IMG/VR virus record: IMGVR_UViG_3300044825_000722
Span: 1-31,922 of that record
From: a virus
Reading direction: 5' to 3' (one strand)
DNA: 31,922 nucleotides
Numbering within the stretch: position 1 is the first letter of the stretch; the number at the start of each line of letters is the position of its first letter. The translations under genes were made by a program, and so were the position numbers. Below the pieces are notes generated by a model. That model was not told the origin of the DNA, made no database searches, and was given only the letters and a program-made list of their open reading frames with translations. Shown piece after piece: positions 1-5,757 of this stretch.

Positions 1-84
1 ATGAAACCGCCACCAGTGTTTGTAAAAGAATCGTGTACCGCCGTCACCTATCATGCCGCATTTATGGCAGCGCCACTTAGCCAA
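1..84 (-). CDS. Partial small CxxC zinc-ribbon-like protein, runs off left edge
   Basis: An open frame starts at a TTG at 84, overlapping the stop of the upstream membrane peptide by 8 nt, and is still open at base 1 (28 codons visible). The visible start contains C-H-K-C-G near residues 6-10 followed by an aromatic stretch (YKHWWRFH), which looks like the first half of a zinc knuckle. Small CxxC proteins are common in this phage's early block. The function is unknown. The TTG start lacks a clear ribosome binding site, so the call rests on the cysteine motif and the overlap with its neighbour. Confidence 0.4.
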   Translation of the reverse strand, partial: MAKWRCHKCGMIGDGGTRFFYKHWWRFH

Positions 85-166
85 GGGTTACCACCGCGTA
101 CCAAATAGCAATTACAGACGCGGCAACTCCGACGACTGCTAGGACCGTTTCGGTGTCTGCTTTCAC
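77..166 (-). CDS. 29-residue single-span membrane peptide
   Basis: A GTG-started reading frame of 29 codons follows the stop of the upstream gene by 4 nt. Residues from about 8 to 27 are hydrophobic (V, A, I, L with W and Y), giving one predicted membrane span after a short charged start (KADTE). An AGGG sits very close to the GTG, so initiation may depend on coupling to the upstream gene. No family is recognised. Tiny membrane peptides are frequent in actinophage early operons, but this one is supported only by packing and hydrophobicity. Confidence 0.4.
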   Translation of the reverse strand: MKADTETVLAVVGVAASVIAIWYAVVTLG

Positions 167-170
167 GTCC

Positions 171-398
171 CTAGTCTACGCTCGGGAAAAGGCTTAGGGT
201 TGAAAGGTAGAAATCCAGCATCGCGGTTCTCCCCTTCTCCGTCACACGCCACAGCATTTCCTCCGCGTTGAACACCATGAACCCGGCTGCGTAAAGATTC
301 CCTTTCAGAGCGACAGCGGAAATGTCAGGCTGCGGGAAAGTACCCGTTGCGCTCACCTCTATCAGCGCGTCGTAGCCTGCCTGAGTCAGTTCGGTCAT
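171..398 (-). CDS. Hypothetical protein, 75 aa
   Basis: The start ATG lies in an ATGA overlap with the stop of the upstream gene (395-398), the usual coupling signal in this genome. The protein has an N-terminal part resembling a short helix-turn-strand (LTQAGYDALIEVSATG) and a central VTEKGRTAM stretch of the sort seen at the end of small winged-helix domains. I would not assign DNA binding on that alone. It sits in the last visible early operon with other short unknown proteins. Function unknown. Confidence 0.65.
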   Translation of the reverse strand: MTELTQAGYDALIEVSATGTFPQPDISAVALKGNLYAAGFMVFNAEEMLWRVTEKGRTAMLDFYLSTLSLFPSVD

Positions 399-607
399 GA
401 CTCGTCCATAATGAACGCAGCCAGTTCCAGAGCCTTAATCAGTTCAAGCACGTCCTCCCGGCTCAGATATTCGTGAGTCCACTCATACTTGAATTCACCG
501 ATCCTCTTGAACCTTTTCATGCCAATGGAAGCGGTTTCGCCTTGTAACACGCTGACAATGATCGGCTCCGCAAACTCCCCGTTAACCGTGATCTCAACGT
601 CGTTCAT
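395..607 (-). CDS. Hypothetical protein, 70 aa, downstream of a hammerhead ribozyme
   Basis: The ATG follows a strong GGAGGAATC ribosome binding site. The N-terminal half reads as beta strands (VEITVNGEFAEPIIVSVLQG), the C-terminal half as a helix (SREDVLELIKALELAAFIM). No known family is recognised. Its 5' leader is the 3' strand of hammerhead ribozyme 1, so its mRNA 5' end is probably made by self-cleavage about 50 nt upstream of the start codon. It is translationally coupled to the next gene through an ATGA overlap. Confidence 0.75.
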   Translation of the reverse strand: MNDVEITVNGEFAEPIIVSVLQGETASIGMKRFKRIGEFKYEWTHEYLSREDVLELIKALELAAFIMDES

Positions 608-626
608 GATTCCTCCTTTGTGGTCT

Positions 627-681
627 GCCTCATCAGTGCCGGGAGACTATTCCCGACAGACCCGCCGAAGCGGGTTTCGGC
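627..681 (-). ncRNA. Hammerhead ribozyme 1, type II (self-cleaving RNA)
   Basis: Read on the minus strand, the gap folds as a complete hammerhead. Stem II is GCC (681-679) with GGC (629-627). GAAA lies at 678-675. Stem III is CCCGC-UUCG-GCGGG (674-661), closed by the A675-U660 pair. The cleavage site is after C659. Stem I is UGUCGGGA (658-651) with UCCCGGCA (644-637), 8 pairs including one G-U, with a 6-nt loop. CUGAUGA lies at 636-630. All conserved core strands of the family are present in the order that defines type II (open at stem II). The element begins at the base right after the TGA stop of the upstream gene (682-684) and ends about 20 nt before the next start codon. Self-cleavage itself is inferred from the fold. 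Confidence 0.93.
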
Positions 682-888
682 TCAAATCGCATTAGCCAGA
701 GCAGCCGCATAACCATCCGAAGGAACCAGACCGTAGCGGACCGCGATACGGTTCAGAGCCTTTGTAGCCTGATCGGCCTGAGCAGTGTTTTTCGTCGCTG
801 CGTGTTCGTGGCGCGCCAGCACGATGAGCGCGTTATCAATCGCAATCAGATCGTCGCGGGTCAATTCGTTCAGTTCGTTGATGTTCAT
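682..888 (-). CDS. Hypothetical helical protein, 68 aa, between two ribozymes
   Basis: The ATG is preceded by AGGGAGGAAC, spaced 4-6 nt. The sequence is mostly helical (INELNELTRDDLIAIDNALIVLAR, then a second helix ending in ALNRIAVRYGL). No family is recognised. It is flanked on both sides by hammerhead ribozymes: one ends upstream in its leader and the other starts at the base after its TGA stop. If both cleave, this gene is released as a separate monocistronic RNA. Confidence 0.75.
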   Translation of the reverse strand: MNINELNELTRDDLIAIDNALIVLARHEHAATKNTAQADQATKALNRIAVRYGLVPSDGYAAALANAI

Positions 889-909
889 TTCAGTTCCTCC
901 CTGTCGCCT

Positions 910-962
910 GTCTCATCAGGTGCGGTAGGCGATCTCCGCACGACCCCCGAAGGGGTTTCGAC
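910..962 (-). ncRNA. Hammerhead ribozyme 2, type II (self-cleaving RNA)
   Basis: The fold on the minus strand matches ribozyme 1 with different bases in the stems. Stem II is GUC (962-960) with GAC (912-910). GAAA lies at 959-956. Stem III is CCCC-UUCG-GGGG (955-944), closed by the A956-U943 pair. The cleavage site is after C942. Stem I is GUGCGG (941-936) with CCGCAC (925-920), six perfect pairs, with a 10-nt loop. CUGAUGA lies at 919-913. Compared with ribozyme 1, the middle pair of stem II changes from C-G to U-A and the first pair of stem I from U-A to G-C, so pairing is kept while sequence changes. It starts right after the TAA stop at 963-965. Confidence 0.93.
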
Positions 963-1280
963 TTAGAAATGAGGATCGAGGTAATCCTTCGCGTACCCGA
1001 CCACGAGAGCGCCGTACCACTGCTTACGTCCCTCCCGCACGAGCAGGTACTCAACTCTTCCATTATGGCAGGTTGCCGGACGGAAAATCGTCGGACCATT
1101 CCAGTCATTTGCGCGAATGTGGATTTCCTTGATCTGACCCTTGCGAGTTCCGGACTTGTATCGGATCACTGCACTGACAGTCTCAGCGTATGAATCGCTC
1201 CCGGTGTAGAAGGTACAGGGATCGCCAGCCTTGATTTCCGCATCCGTGTAAACGCGGCGGGTTTCGGTCATCGTATTCAT
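963..1280 (-). CDS. Hypothetical protein, 105 aa, first gene of an early operon
   Basis: The ATG follows the strong leader AGGGGAGGAACCGAA, a leader type repeated before several genes here. The central part (GDPCTFYTGSDSYAETVSAVIRYKSGTRKGQIKEI) reads as a small beta barrel, compatible with an SH3-like or KOW-like fold, but this is only secondary-structure reasoning. It is the first gene after promoter region A, so it probably leads the operon that continues through the two ribozymes to the left edge. No known family is recognised. Confidence 0.75.
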   Translation of the reverse strand: MNTMTETRRVYTDAEIKAGDPCTFYTGSDSYAETVSAVIRYKSGTRKGQIKEIHIRANDWNGPTIFRPATCHNGRVEYLLVREGRKQWYGALVVGYAKDYLDPHF

Positions 1281-1391
1281 TTCGGTTCCTCCCCTAGTCG
1301 GTTTGTCTTACAGGTCTAACAATACACACCCGTATGACAGACGCAAGAGGTTCCAGAAAAAAACTTTGGCGAGTCGTCCCAAATGTCCGAA
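1281..1391 (-). promoter_or_regulatory. Promoter region A with shared CCSGTATGACA / ATACACACCC motifs
   Basis: This 111-nt gap upstream of the 963-1280 gene holds, on the plus strand, CCCGTATGACA at 1329-1339 and ATACACACCC at 1322-1331. Read on the minus strand the latter gives a possible -10 of TATTGT with TTGCGT 16 nt upstream. The same two words recur in the gap at 7382-7602, and the first recurs near 8166. All three are 5' of gene blocks with a strong ribosome binding site, so I take this as a promoter with an operator-like word. Confidence 0.5.
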
Positions 1392-1601
1392 TTACACCCA
1401 ATTCTCCTCACGATGTGACCACATGTGAGCCGCGAAATCCGTCCCATCCCCAGCCACAACCACCCGCGCACGAGGACGCCGCCAACCCCCAAACTCAACC
1501 GAAACCTCAGCAAACGGCACCCGCACCCCACACACAGGACACGACGCGTAAATCATGTGAGGGTGAACCGTGTCCAACGGAACATCAAACTCACCCCTCA
1601 T
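1392..1601 (-). CDS. Small zinc-finger-like protein, 69 aa
   Basis: The ATG overlaps the end of the upstream gene by 11 nt. A CPVCG knuckle near residue 21 and a C-terminal HMWSH near residues 59-63 could form a Cys2His2-type zinc site. Between them is a strand-rich stretch (RVPFAEVSVEFGGW...RARVVVAG). Similar short proteins with one CxxC and a closing HxxxH occur in many actinophages without known function. It is the last gene of the replication block before promoter region A. Confidence 0.65.
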   Translation of the reverse strand: MRGEFDVPLDTVHPHMIYASCPVCGVRVPFAEVSVEFGGWRRPRARVVVAGDGTDFAAHMWSHREENWV

Positions 1602-2352
1602 CCGCTACAGCCTTCCGGATGCTGTGAACCTCATACCTTCCCCGTTCCCGGCGAATCAAGCCACGCTGCGACCATTTCCGCAGCGACCTAGCCGAAACCC
1701 CGCAATACTGCGCCGCAGCCTCAGGATCAAGCCACAACTCCGACAAGCGACTAGACGCCACCACATGAAGCAGACGCTCCACCGGCCAAACCGTCCCACA
1801 AACCCGGCACGTCACCTCACCCCCGAAATCCTCACCCGACACCATCAACACCCGGCCACACTCCCCATCAGCCGTGTCAGTCGGACACGTCACCCGCCAA
1901 GCAACCGGGGAACGCAAATTAGCGGCATCCTTCGCGTGCTGCCGCAAACCAGCCACCTCATGAAAAAACTCCCGATACGCCGGATGCTCCACCGCCGCGC
2001 GCTGATTCCATTGGCGCAGAAACCCGACGATCCCCGCCAGCGCGTGATGAGCCGCACTGCCTCTGTTCCGCGCAGCCGAAGCCACCCCATACGGCACCAG
2101 ATCGAAAAACCCCCGCCAATCCCTCTCCCACGACTCCAAAACCGTGACGTACTCGAACGCACCGATGGCATCCAGCGCGCCAATCCGGACACCTAGCGGC
2201 TGCTCCGTCGAACGGGTAACACCGGACTTCCCCGGAATCAGTTCAGCCTTATCCCGGAAATCCATAATGTCGGTCAGGTTCCTTGATGCGCGGAGAACGC
2301 ACTTAGGACACGTCGCGTCCTCGCAAGCGTATTTGCATATTTGGCAGTTCAC
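1591..2352 (-). CDS. Zinc-finger plus helix-turn-helix DNA-binding protein, 253 aa
   Basis: The GTG start forms a GTGA overlap with the replication initiator's stop, so I prefer it to upstream starts. Two zinc motifs are visible: CQICKYACEDATCPKC close to the N-terminus and a later C...C set ending in CRVCGTVW. The last 50 residues (LDPEAAAQYCGVSARSLRKWSQRGLI) are a winged helix of the MerR/excisionase type. The middle is helical with a WRGFFDLVP segment. Actinophages often carry such a protein next to the replication genes. A role in transcription or replication control is likely, but the target is unknown. Confidence 0.75.
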   Translation of the reverse strand: MNCQICKYACEDATCPKCVLRASRNLTDIMDFRDKAELIPGKSGVTRSTEQPLGVRIGALDAIGAFEYVTVLESWERDWRGFFDLVPYGVASAARNRGSAAHHALAGIVGFLRQWNQRAAVEHPAYREFFHEVAGLRQHAKDAANLRSPVAWRVTCPTDTADGECGRVLMVSGEDFGGEVTCRVCGTVWPVERLLHVVASSRLSELWLDPEAAAQYCGVSARSLRKWSQRGLIRRERGRYEVHSIRKAVADEG

Positions 2353-3113
2353 GATGACCGCCTGCAAAGAGCGCACGACCCGGAGCCGCGAGGGTCGCCA
2401 TGTTCGCAAGGCTCAGCAACCTGCTCCATGAAAGTCACTGGTCGGGATGGTGCCGGTTTCACTGCCGGTTCATCTAGCCACCGCTCCTGATTAAGCCAAG
2501 TCGTCGGATGCAGAGTGAACTCAGGCAATCGCTTAGGGTCATCACGATAAGACCTAGCGGCATTTATGAGCATCTGTGGATCATTCTCCTTCAATGCGAC
2601 TAGCCAGGACTGTAAAGCCTTCTTGCGTGCAACCCGTTTGGGATAGACAGACCAGAACTCATCAAATGATGATTCTTCTTTAAGTAAGTCTCTTTTGGTT
2701 AGTCTCTTTATGCTCATCACTGGTGGACCACCCTGGTCCACTGGCGTACTAGGGTGGTACACTGATGTACCACCTAGACCATCTGTGAACCACCTGCATT
2801 TATCGTTTTCGACCCAATGAATGTGATACTCATTAGACGAATAATCCCCGTATTCGGACATTCGCTGCTTGAAGCACAGAGCGCCGTGACCAGCCAACTC
2901 ATCCACTAGACGCGTGATCGTAGGTTTGCTGACTCCCAAAATCTCAGCCAGACGACCGCGACCGGGGAACGAAGTGCGAGACTCATCCCCGTGCTTCCGT
3001 AAGACAAGCCATAAATGGATTGCCTTACCGGATAAACCATGATCCAACATCCAATGCGGAATCATTTCGAAGGGTCCGCGCTCAACCGTCGCGGCATCAG
3101 ATATCCTGCTCAT
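2349..3113 (-). CDS. Phage replication initiator, winged-helix N-terminus
   Basis: 254 residues. The N-terminal 90 residues (LSGKAIHLWLVLRKHG...RLAEILGVSKPTITRLVDEL) form a helix-turn-helix like that of phage replication proteins. The segment starting FDEFWSVYPKRVARKKALQSW, with the later LHPTTWLNQERW, matches the C-terminal domain of many phage replisome organisers and DnaC-recruiting proteins. A CEHGD...CALC tail may bind zinc. It likely binds an origin and recruits the host helicase. SSB and recombination genes lie upstream in the same block. Its leader holds two hairpins, one with the ribosome binding site in the loop, suggesting translational control. Confidence 0.82.
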   Translation of the reverse strand: MSRISDAATVERGPFEMIPHWMLDHGLSGKAIHLWLVLRKHGDESRTSFPGRGRLAEILGVSKPTITRLVDELAGHGALCFKQRMSEYGDYSSNEYHIHWVENDKCRWFTDGLGGTSVYHPSTPVDQGGPPVMSIKRLTKRDLLKEESSFDEFWSVYPKRVARKKALQSWLVALKENDPQMLINAARSYRDDPKRLPEFTLHPTTWLNQERWLDEPAVKPAPSRPVTFMEQVAEPCEHGDPRGSGSCALCRRSS

Positions 3114-3115
3114 AG

Positions 3116-3132
3116 CCGATCTCCTATATCGG
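3116..3132 (-). promoter_or_regulatory. Hairpin presenting the replication initiator ribosome binding site
   Basis: On the minus strand CCGAT pairs with ATCGG around a 7-nt loop ATAGGAG. The loop contains the AGGAG ribosome binding site, and the ATG follows 2 nt after the stem. A 5-bp stem is modest, so it may tune rather than block initiation. Confidence 0.45.
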
Positions 3133-3135
3133 TCA

Positions 3136-3178
3136 GTCCCGGTGTTAGTCGTAAGTGACCCTTCGACTTCACCGGGAC
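3136..3178. promoter_or_regulatory. Long two-part inverted repeat upstream of replication initiator
   Basis: GTCCCGGTG (3136-3144) pairs perfectly with CACCGGGAC (3170-3178), and inside it AGTCG (3147-3151) pairs with CGACT (3164-3168), leaving a 12-nt loop. On the plus strand it is followed by GTTTTTAT, so it has the form of a terminator for rightward transcripts. On the minus strand it sits in the replication initiator's leader. It could also be part of the replication origin. Confidence 0.6.
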
Positions 3179-3211
3179 GTTTTTATTTCTTTGGCAGGAA
3201 ATCCCACAGTA

Positions 3212-3580
3212 TCACATCCGATGATTCTTCTGATTATGCGCGACCCTCACACCATGCAAGAAATCCGACAGCGTAACCTCAAACCCCATAGAGAAATTCG
3301 CAGGCTCCACCACCCGATAACCCGTAATACGTTCCGTGTCGTGGAAAACCAGCAACGCAACAGCACCACACTTCGCCGCCAACTTACGAACAATATTTGA
3401 AGGCTTATCCGGGTTCATTGTCGCCTCAATGAAATACAGCGGGTCACGGCAATAACCGAACTCGCAAACACCCACAAGGTCAACATCAATCGCCATAAAC
3501 GAACTAGGCAACTCCCGACGGTGCCAATCCTGCACCGTCCGATCCTGATACAACTCGTGATTACCGATATTCATAGGCAT
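3212..3580 (-). CDS. Conserved phage protein of unknown function, 122 aa
   Basis: The ATG shares a TGATG overlap with the stop of the ribbon-helix-helix gene, so the start is at 3580. The core reads W-x-R-R-E-L-P-S-S-F-M-A-I-D-V-D-L-V-G-V-C, then PLYFIEAT and KLAAKCGAVALLVFHD. Actinophage proteins with the same order (R..P..FMA.D.D, then C..C, then a strand with E, then a helix with LA) are common and uncharacterised. The D, E and strand pattern is reminiscent of a nuclease fold, but no catalytic set is clear. Confidence 0.7.
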   Translation of the reverse strand: MPMNIGNHELYQDRTVQDWHRRELPSSFMAIDVDLVGVCEFGYCRDPLYFIEATMNPDKPSNIVRKLAAKCGAVALLVFHDTERITGYRVVEPANFSMGFEVTLSDFLHGVRVAHNQKNHRM

Positions 3581-3708
3581 CAGACACGACCCACAATCCG
3601 CGCACGAATCCAATCAGACACAGACATCCCAGCCTGATCAGCAGCCTCCCTAATCATCTGCTCATCAACCTCAGACACCCGGAAACTCAACATCACACCC
3701 TTAGTCAC
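3580..3708 (-). CDS. Ribbon-helix-helix DNA-binding protein, 42 aa
   Basis: A GTG 4 nt after a GGGAGGAATT ribosome binding site opens a 42-codon frame. It reads as a short strand (MLSFRVS), then helix (EVDEQMIREAADQAG), turn (MS) and helix (VSDWIRARIV), which is the Arc/MetJ/CopG ribbon-helix-helix layout. Such proteins act as dimers on operator DNA. It lies between SSB and the 122-residue conserved gene, with a TGATG overlap to the latter. Its target is unknown; the repeated operator-like words in this window are candidates. Confidence 0.75.
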   Translation of the reverse strand: MTKGVMLSFRVSEVDEQMIREAADQAGMSVSDWIRARIVGRV

Positions 3709-3717
3709 AATTCCTCC

Positions 3718-4125
3718 CTAAAACGGATTTTCACTAATCCACGGGTCATCCCCCGCAGACTTCACACGCTCAACCTTACGGACCGTCACACACACCCGCG
3801 ACAAATCCACCGCGACCTTATCAGCGGTCACCTCAAACACAGTGCGATTATTGCCTTCCTTATCCGTGAACTCACGGGACTTCATCCGACCCGTCACAAT
3901 CACCGGGTCACCTTTCTTCAAAGACTCAACACAGTTATTCGCCAAGTCACGGAACGCCGCAACCTGCCAATAAGTAGTGTCAACATCAACCCACTTATTC
4001 GAGTCTTTATCGAACTTCCGTGCAGACGTGACAACACGCATATTCGCAACCGACGTACCACTCTGAGCAAACTTCAAATCAGGATCAGCCGTCAGCCGAC
4101 CCGTCAAAGTGACAGGAACACTCAT
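3718..4125 (-). CDS. ssb: Single-stranded DNA-binding protein
   Basis: 135 residues, starting in an ATGA overlap with the whiB-like gene. The N-terminal OB-fold is clear (VTLTGRLTADPDLKF, ANMRVVTSARKF, TTYWQVAAFRDLANNC, KGDPVIVTGRMKSREF). The C-terminal tip is the acidic DDPWISENPF, close to the usual DDxPF that recruits repair and replication partners. The linker is short compared with the roughly 170-residue bacterial proteins. It coats single-stranded DNA in replication and recombination, fitting its position beside the initiator, nucleases and Rad52-like protein. Confidence 0.95.
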   Translation of the reverse strand: MSVPVTLTGRLTADPDLKFAQSGTSVANMRVVTSARKFDKDSNKWVDVDTTYWQVAAFRDLANNCVESLKKGDPVIVTGRMKSREFTDKEGNNRTVFEVTADKVAVDLSRVCVTVRKVERVKSAGDDPWISENPF

Positions 4126-4361
4126 CTCCTACGCTTCCTTTCCTTCGCAATTTGAACCGCATACTTACCACCCCAAATACCATCCCTGATACTCGGGTTA
4201 TCAACCACATACTCGTAACACTCCCGACGAACCTCACACCCCTCACAAACCTTGATAGCCTCACGGAAAGCAAAATGGTTTTCCATCGGGTTAGTGAACT
4301 CCGGGAAAAACACTTGATGACCCACCTCCCGGCACGCCGCGCGATCCATCCACTCCGTCAC
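4122..4361 (-). CDS. WhiB-family iron-sulfur regulator
   Basis: 79 residues, GTG start in a GTGA overlap with the upstream nuclease gene. The four cysteine ligands of the [4Fe-4S] cluster are at C10, C39, C42 and C48, followed by the family's GIWGG turn (61-65) and a basic tail (KERKRRR) for DNA contact. WhiB proteins occur only in actinobacteria and their phages and bind the host sigma factor. The phage copy probably redirects or represses host transcription. This is the strongest single marker of the host phylum in the window. Confidence 0.93.
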   Translation of the reverse strand: MTEWMDRAACREVGHQVFFPEFTNPMENHFAFREAIKVCEGCEVRRECYEYVVDNPSIRDGIWGGKYAVQIAKERKRRR

Positions 4362-4690
4362 TGAAACCCACCACGCTTCAACAGATCAACAGCGACACTC
4401 AGCGGCATAACACACGGCCACGAAGCGATAGACGCCGGACCGTAGCCGTCAGGACGGATAACCGCGATAGGAACCACCCCATCAGCCATGCGCTCCTGCT
4501 GCTGCCGCAGCGTCCCCGTCAAATCCAAATTCCGGCGCGCCTTAACCTCCACATCCACACCGATAACGCCAGTCAAATCCGACCCCGGACGGCCAGCACC
4601 CACCGGCTCCGCGAACGGCCAACCATTCTCCCGGAAAAACTGCGCCACGACCCGCTGACTGTCATAACCACGCTGCTTACGGCTACTCAC
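4358..4690 (-). CDS. PD-(D/E)XK-type nuclease (resolvase-like), 110 aa
   Basis: The GTG start at 4690 gives a GTGA overlap with the HNH gene stop and has GGGAGGG upstream. The sequence GAGRPGSDLTG (D near 38) followed by VDVEVKAR (E near 48, K near 50) fits the D...ExK active site of small restriction-like nucleases. An N-terminal helix (YDSQRVVAQFFRENGW) precedes it, as in Holliday junction resolvases and VRR-type phage nucleases. It likely processes branched or replicating phage DNA with the SSB and annealing protein encoded nearby. Confidence 0.75.
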   Translation of the reverse strand: MSSRKQRGYDSQRVVAQFFRENGWPFAEPVGAGRPGSDLTGVIGVDVEVKARRNLDLTGTLRQQQERMADGVVPIAVIRPDGYGPASIASWPCVMPLSVAVDLLKRGGFQ

Positions 4691-4980
4691 GGCATACCCT
4701 CCCAATCAGTGCCGAACTTGTCCCACGAGTGACGCGACCAACCCTCATCCAACGCCACCTTAGGATTCTCCGTGATAAACGTGTGGCATTGACGGCACAG
4801 ACACGCCAAATTCACCGGGTCAAGAATCGAACCGCCACGCGCACGCGACTTGATCTCATGCACGTCAGTAGACCGCGCCGCGTTGCAACGCTGACACACC
4901 GGGTACTCGTCCAACAGTTGCGCCACGAGACTACGCCGCTGCCGATACAGTCGCTCAGTTTTCTTAGAACGGAACCGCAT
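4687..4980 (-). CDS. HNH endonuclease, 97 aa
   Basis: Two zinc knuckles (C29-x2-C32 and C62-x2-C65) bracket an HNH motif: DVHEIKSRARGG with H41, then N57 in PVNLACLCRQCH with H66. In many HK97-type phages the HNH protein lies beside the small terminase and assists packaging. Here it is in the replication block, so a role in replication or host DNA degradation is equally possible. The start chosen overlaps the Lsr2-like gene by 17 nt; an upstream frame would read through that whole gene. Confidence 0.88.
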   Translation of the reverse strand: MRFRSKKTERLYRQRRSLVAQLLDEYPVCQRCNAARSTDVHEIKSRARGGSILDPVNLACLCRQCHTFITENPKVALDEGWSRHSWDKFGTDWEGMP

Positions 4981-5164
4981 CCGGAGACACCTCAGGCGTG
5001 AACGTAGCGACGAACTGAGCCGCGTAAGCCTCATACACCTCACGCGGAATCCGGCCACGATCCCCAACCTTGAAACCGTTAGCCTTACCGAACTCCCGAA
5101 CCAACTTCCCCGACCGCTTATCAGCCGGAACATGCTGCATCACAACATCAGGCAGGACATACAT
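4964..5164 (-). CDS. Lsr2 C-terminal-domain-like DNA-binding protein, 66 aa
   Basis: Residues 20-50 (KLVREFGKANGFKVGDRGRIPREVYEAYAAQ) match the C-terminal DNA-binding domain of actinobacterial Lsr2, including the RGRIP hook (36-40) that enters the minor groove of AT-rich DNA and the flanking helices. The N-terminal Lsr2 dimerisation domain is missing. Lsr2 silences foreign DNA in actinobacteria, so a lone DNA-binding domain from a phage could compete with host Lsr2 or shield phage promoters. AAAGGA lies about 9 nt before the ATG. Confidence 0.8.
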   Translation of the reverse strand: MYVLPDVVMQHVPADKRSGKLVREFGKANGFKVGDRGRIPREVYEAYAAQFVATFTPEVSPDAVPF

Positions 5165-5178
5165 ACTGTTTTTCCTTT

Positions 5179-5532
5179 CTATGTAAACTGACCAACACCC
5201 TCAGCGGACCACTGCGCACGCAAAGCCGCCGAAACCGTTTGACCCGTACTCAACTGATTACGCAACGTGTTAATGCGCTCCCGGCAGGCACGATGCCTAG
5301 CCGAAGCGATCTCACACGCGAACCTTTCCCCATCCGTAGCCAGAGTCGCAAGATGCTTCCGCACCTCAACCGGACCCTCCGACCGTATAAACGCGTCAGC
5401 GTAGGCGACTTCGAAAGACTGCCGCGCCACAACCTGAGCCTCATCCAACTCCGCAAGTTCAGCAGTCGCAGCATCCAACATGCGCGACACCTCCCCAAGC
5501 CGCCGAATCACATCCATCTGCGTGACGTTCAC
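5179..5532 (-). CDS. Conserved coiled-coil early phage protein, 117 aa
   Basis: GTG start in a GTGA overlap with the 32-residue peptide gene upstream. The protein is almost wholly helical with heptad character (LGEVSRMLDAATAELAELDEAQVVARQSFEVAYADAF) and a second helix (SARHRACRERINTLRNQL). Proteins of the same size and layout occur widely in phage replication blocks near the recombination genes, without a proven role. No catalytic residues are visible. It could be a structural partner in a DNA-processing complex. Confidence 0.75.
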   Translation of the reverse strand: MNVTQMDVIRRLGEVSRMLDAATAELAELDEAQVVARQSFEVAYADAFIRSEGPVEVRKHLATLATDGERFACEIASARHRACRERINTLRNQLSTGQTVSAALRAQWSAEGVGQFT

Positions 5533-5627
5533 TTACGCCACCCGTGCGGAGTCGTACACTCACCAATCATCCACGCGCCACACAAACGGCAACGCTCCAC
5601 CGGACCCCTCAACTTATTTCGCGGCAT
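5529..5627 (-). CDS. 32-residue CxxC peptide
   Basis: An ATG at 5627, inside the end of the upstream zinc-ribbon gene, opens a 32-codon frame rich in basic residues with CRLCGAWMIGEC, a possible zinc knuckle. Its TGA forms a GTGA overlap with the next gene's start, the same coupling used by the confident genes around it, which is the main reason to accept so short a frame. Function unknown. Confidence 0.55.
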   Translation of the reverse strand: MPRNKLRGPVERCRLCGAWMIGECTTPHGWRK

Positions 5628-5757
5628 CAGGGGTACTCACATCCGGGTCAGACAAGTCAACCATCCGCGAACACACGCCGCAGAAAAACACCACCCCATC
5701 CGGGGAGTAGTGGCACTCCCGGCGCGCACACCGCAAGCAGTAAAACACCTCAGCCAC
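5614..5757 (-). CDS. Zinc-ribbon protein, 47 aa
   Basis: A GTG at 5757, overlapping the upstream gene by 8 nt, opens a 47-codon frame. Two CxxC pairs (C7-C10 and C26-C29) frame a small beta hairpin (HYSPDGVVFFCGVC), which is a zinc ribbon. It ends in an acidic tail (VDLSDPDVSTPDAAK). Such minimal ribbons bind nucleic acid or protein partners; none can be named here. It fills a gap that would otherwise be about 220 nt without a gene. Confidence 0.7.
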   Translation of the reverse strand: MAEVFYCLRCARRECHYSPDGVVFFCGVCSRMVDLSDPDVSTPDAAK

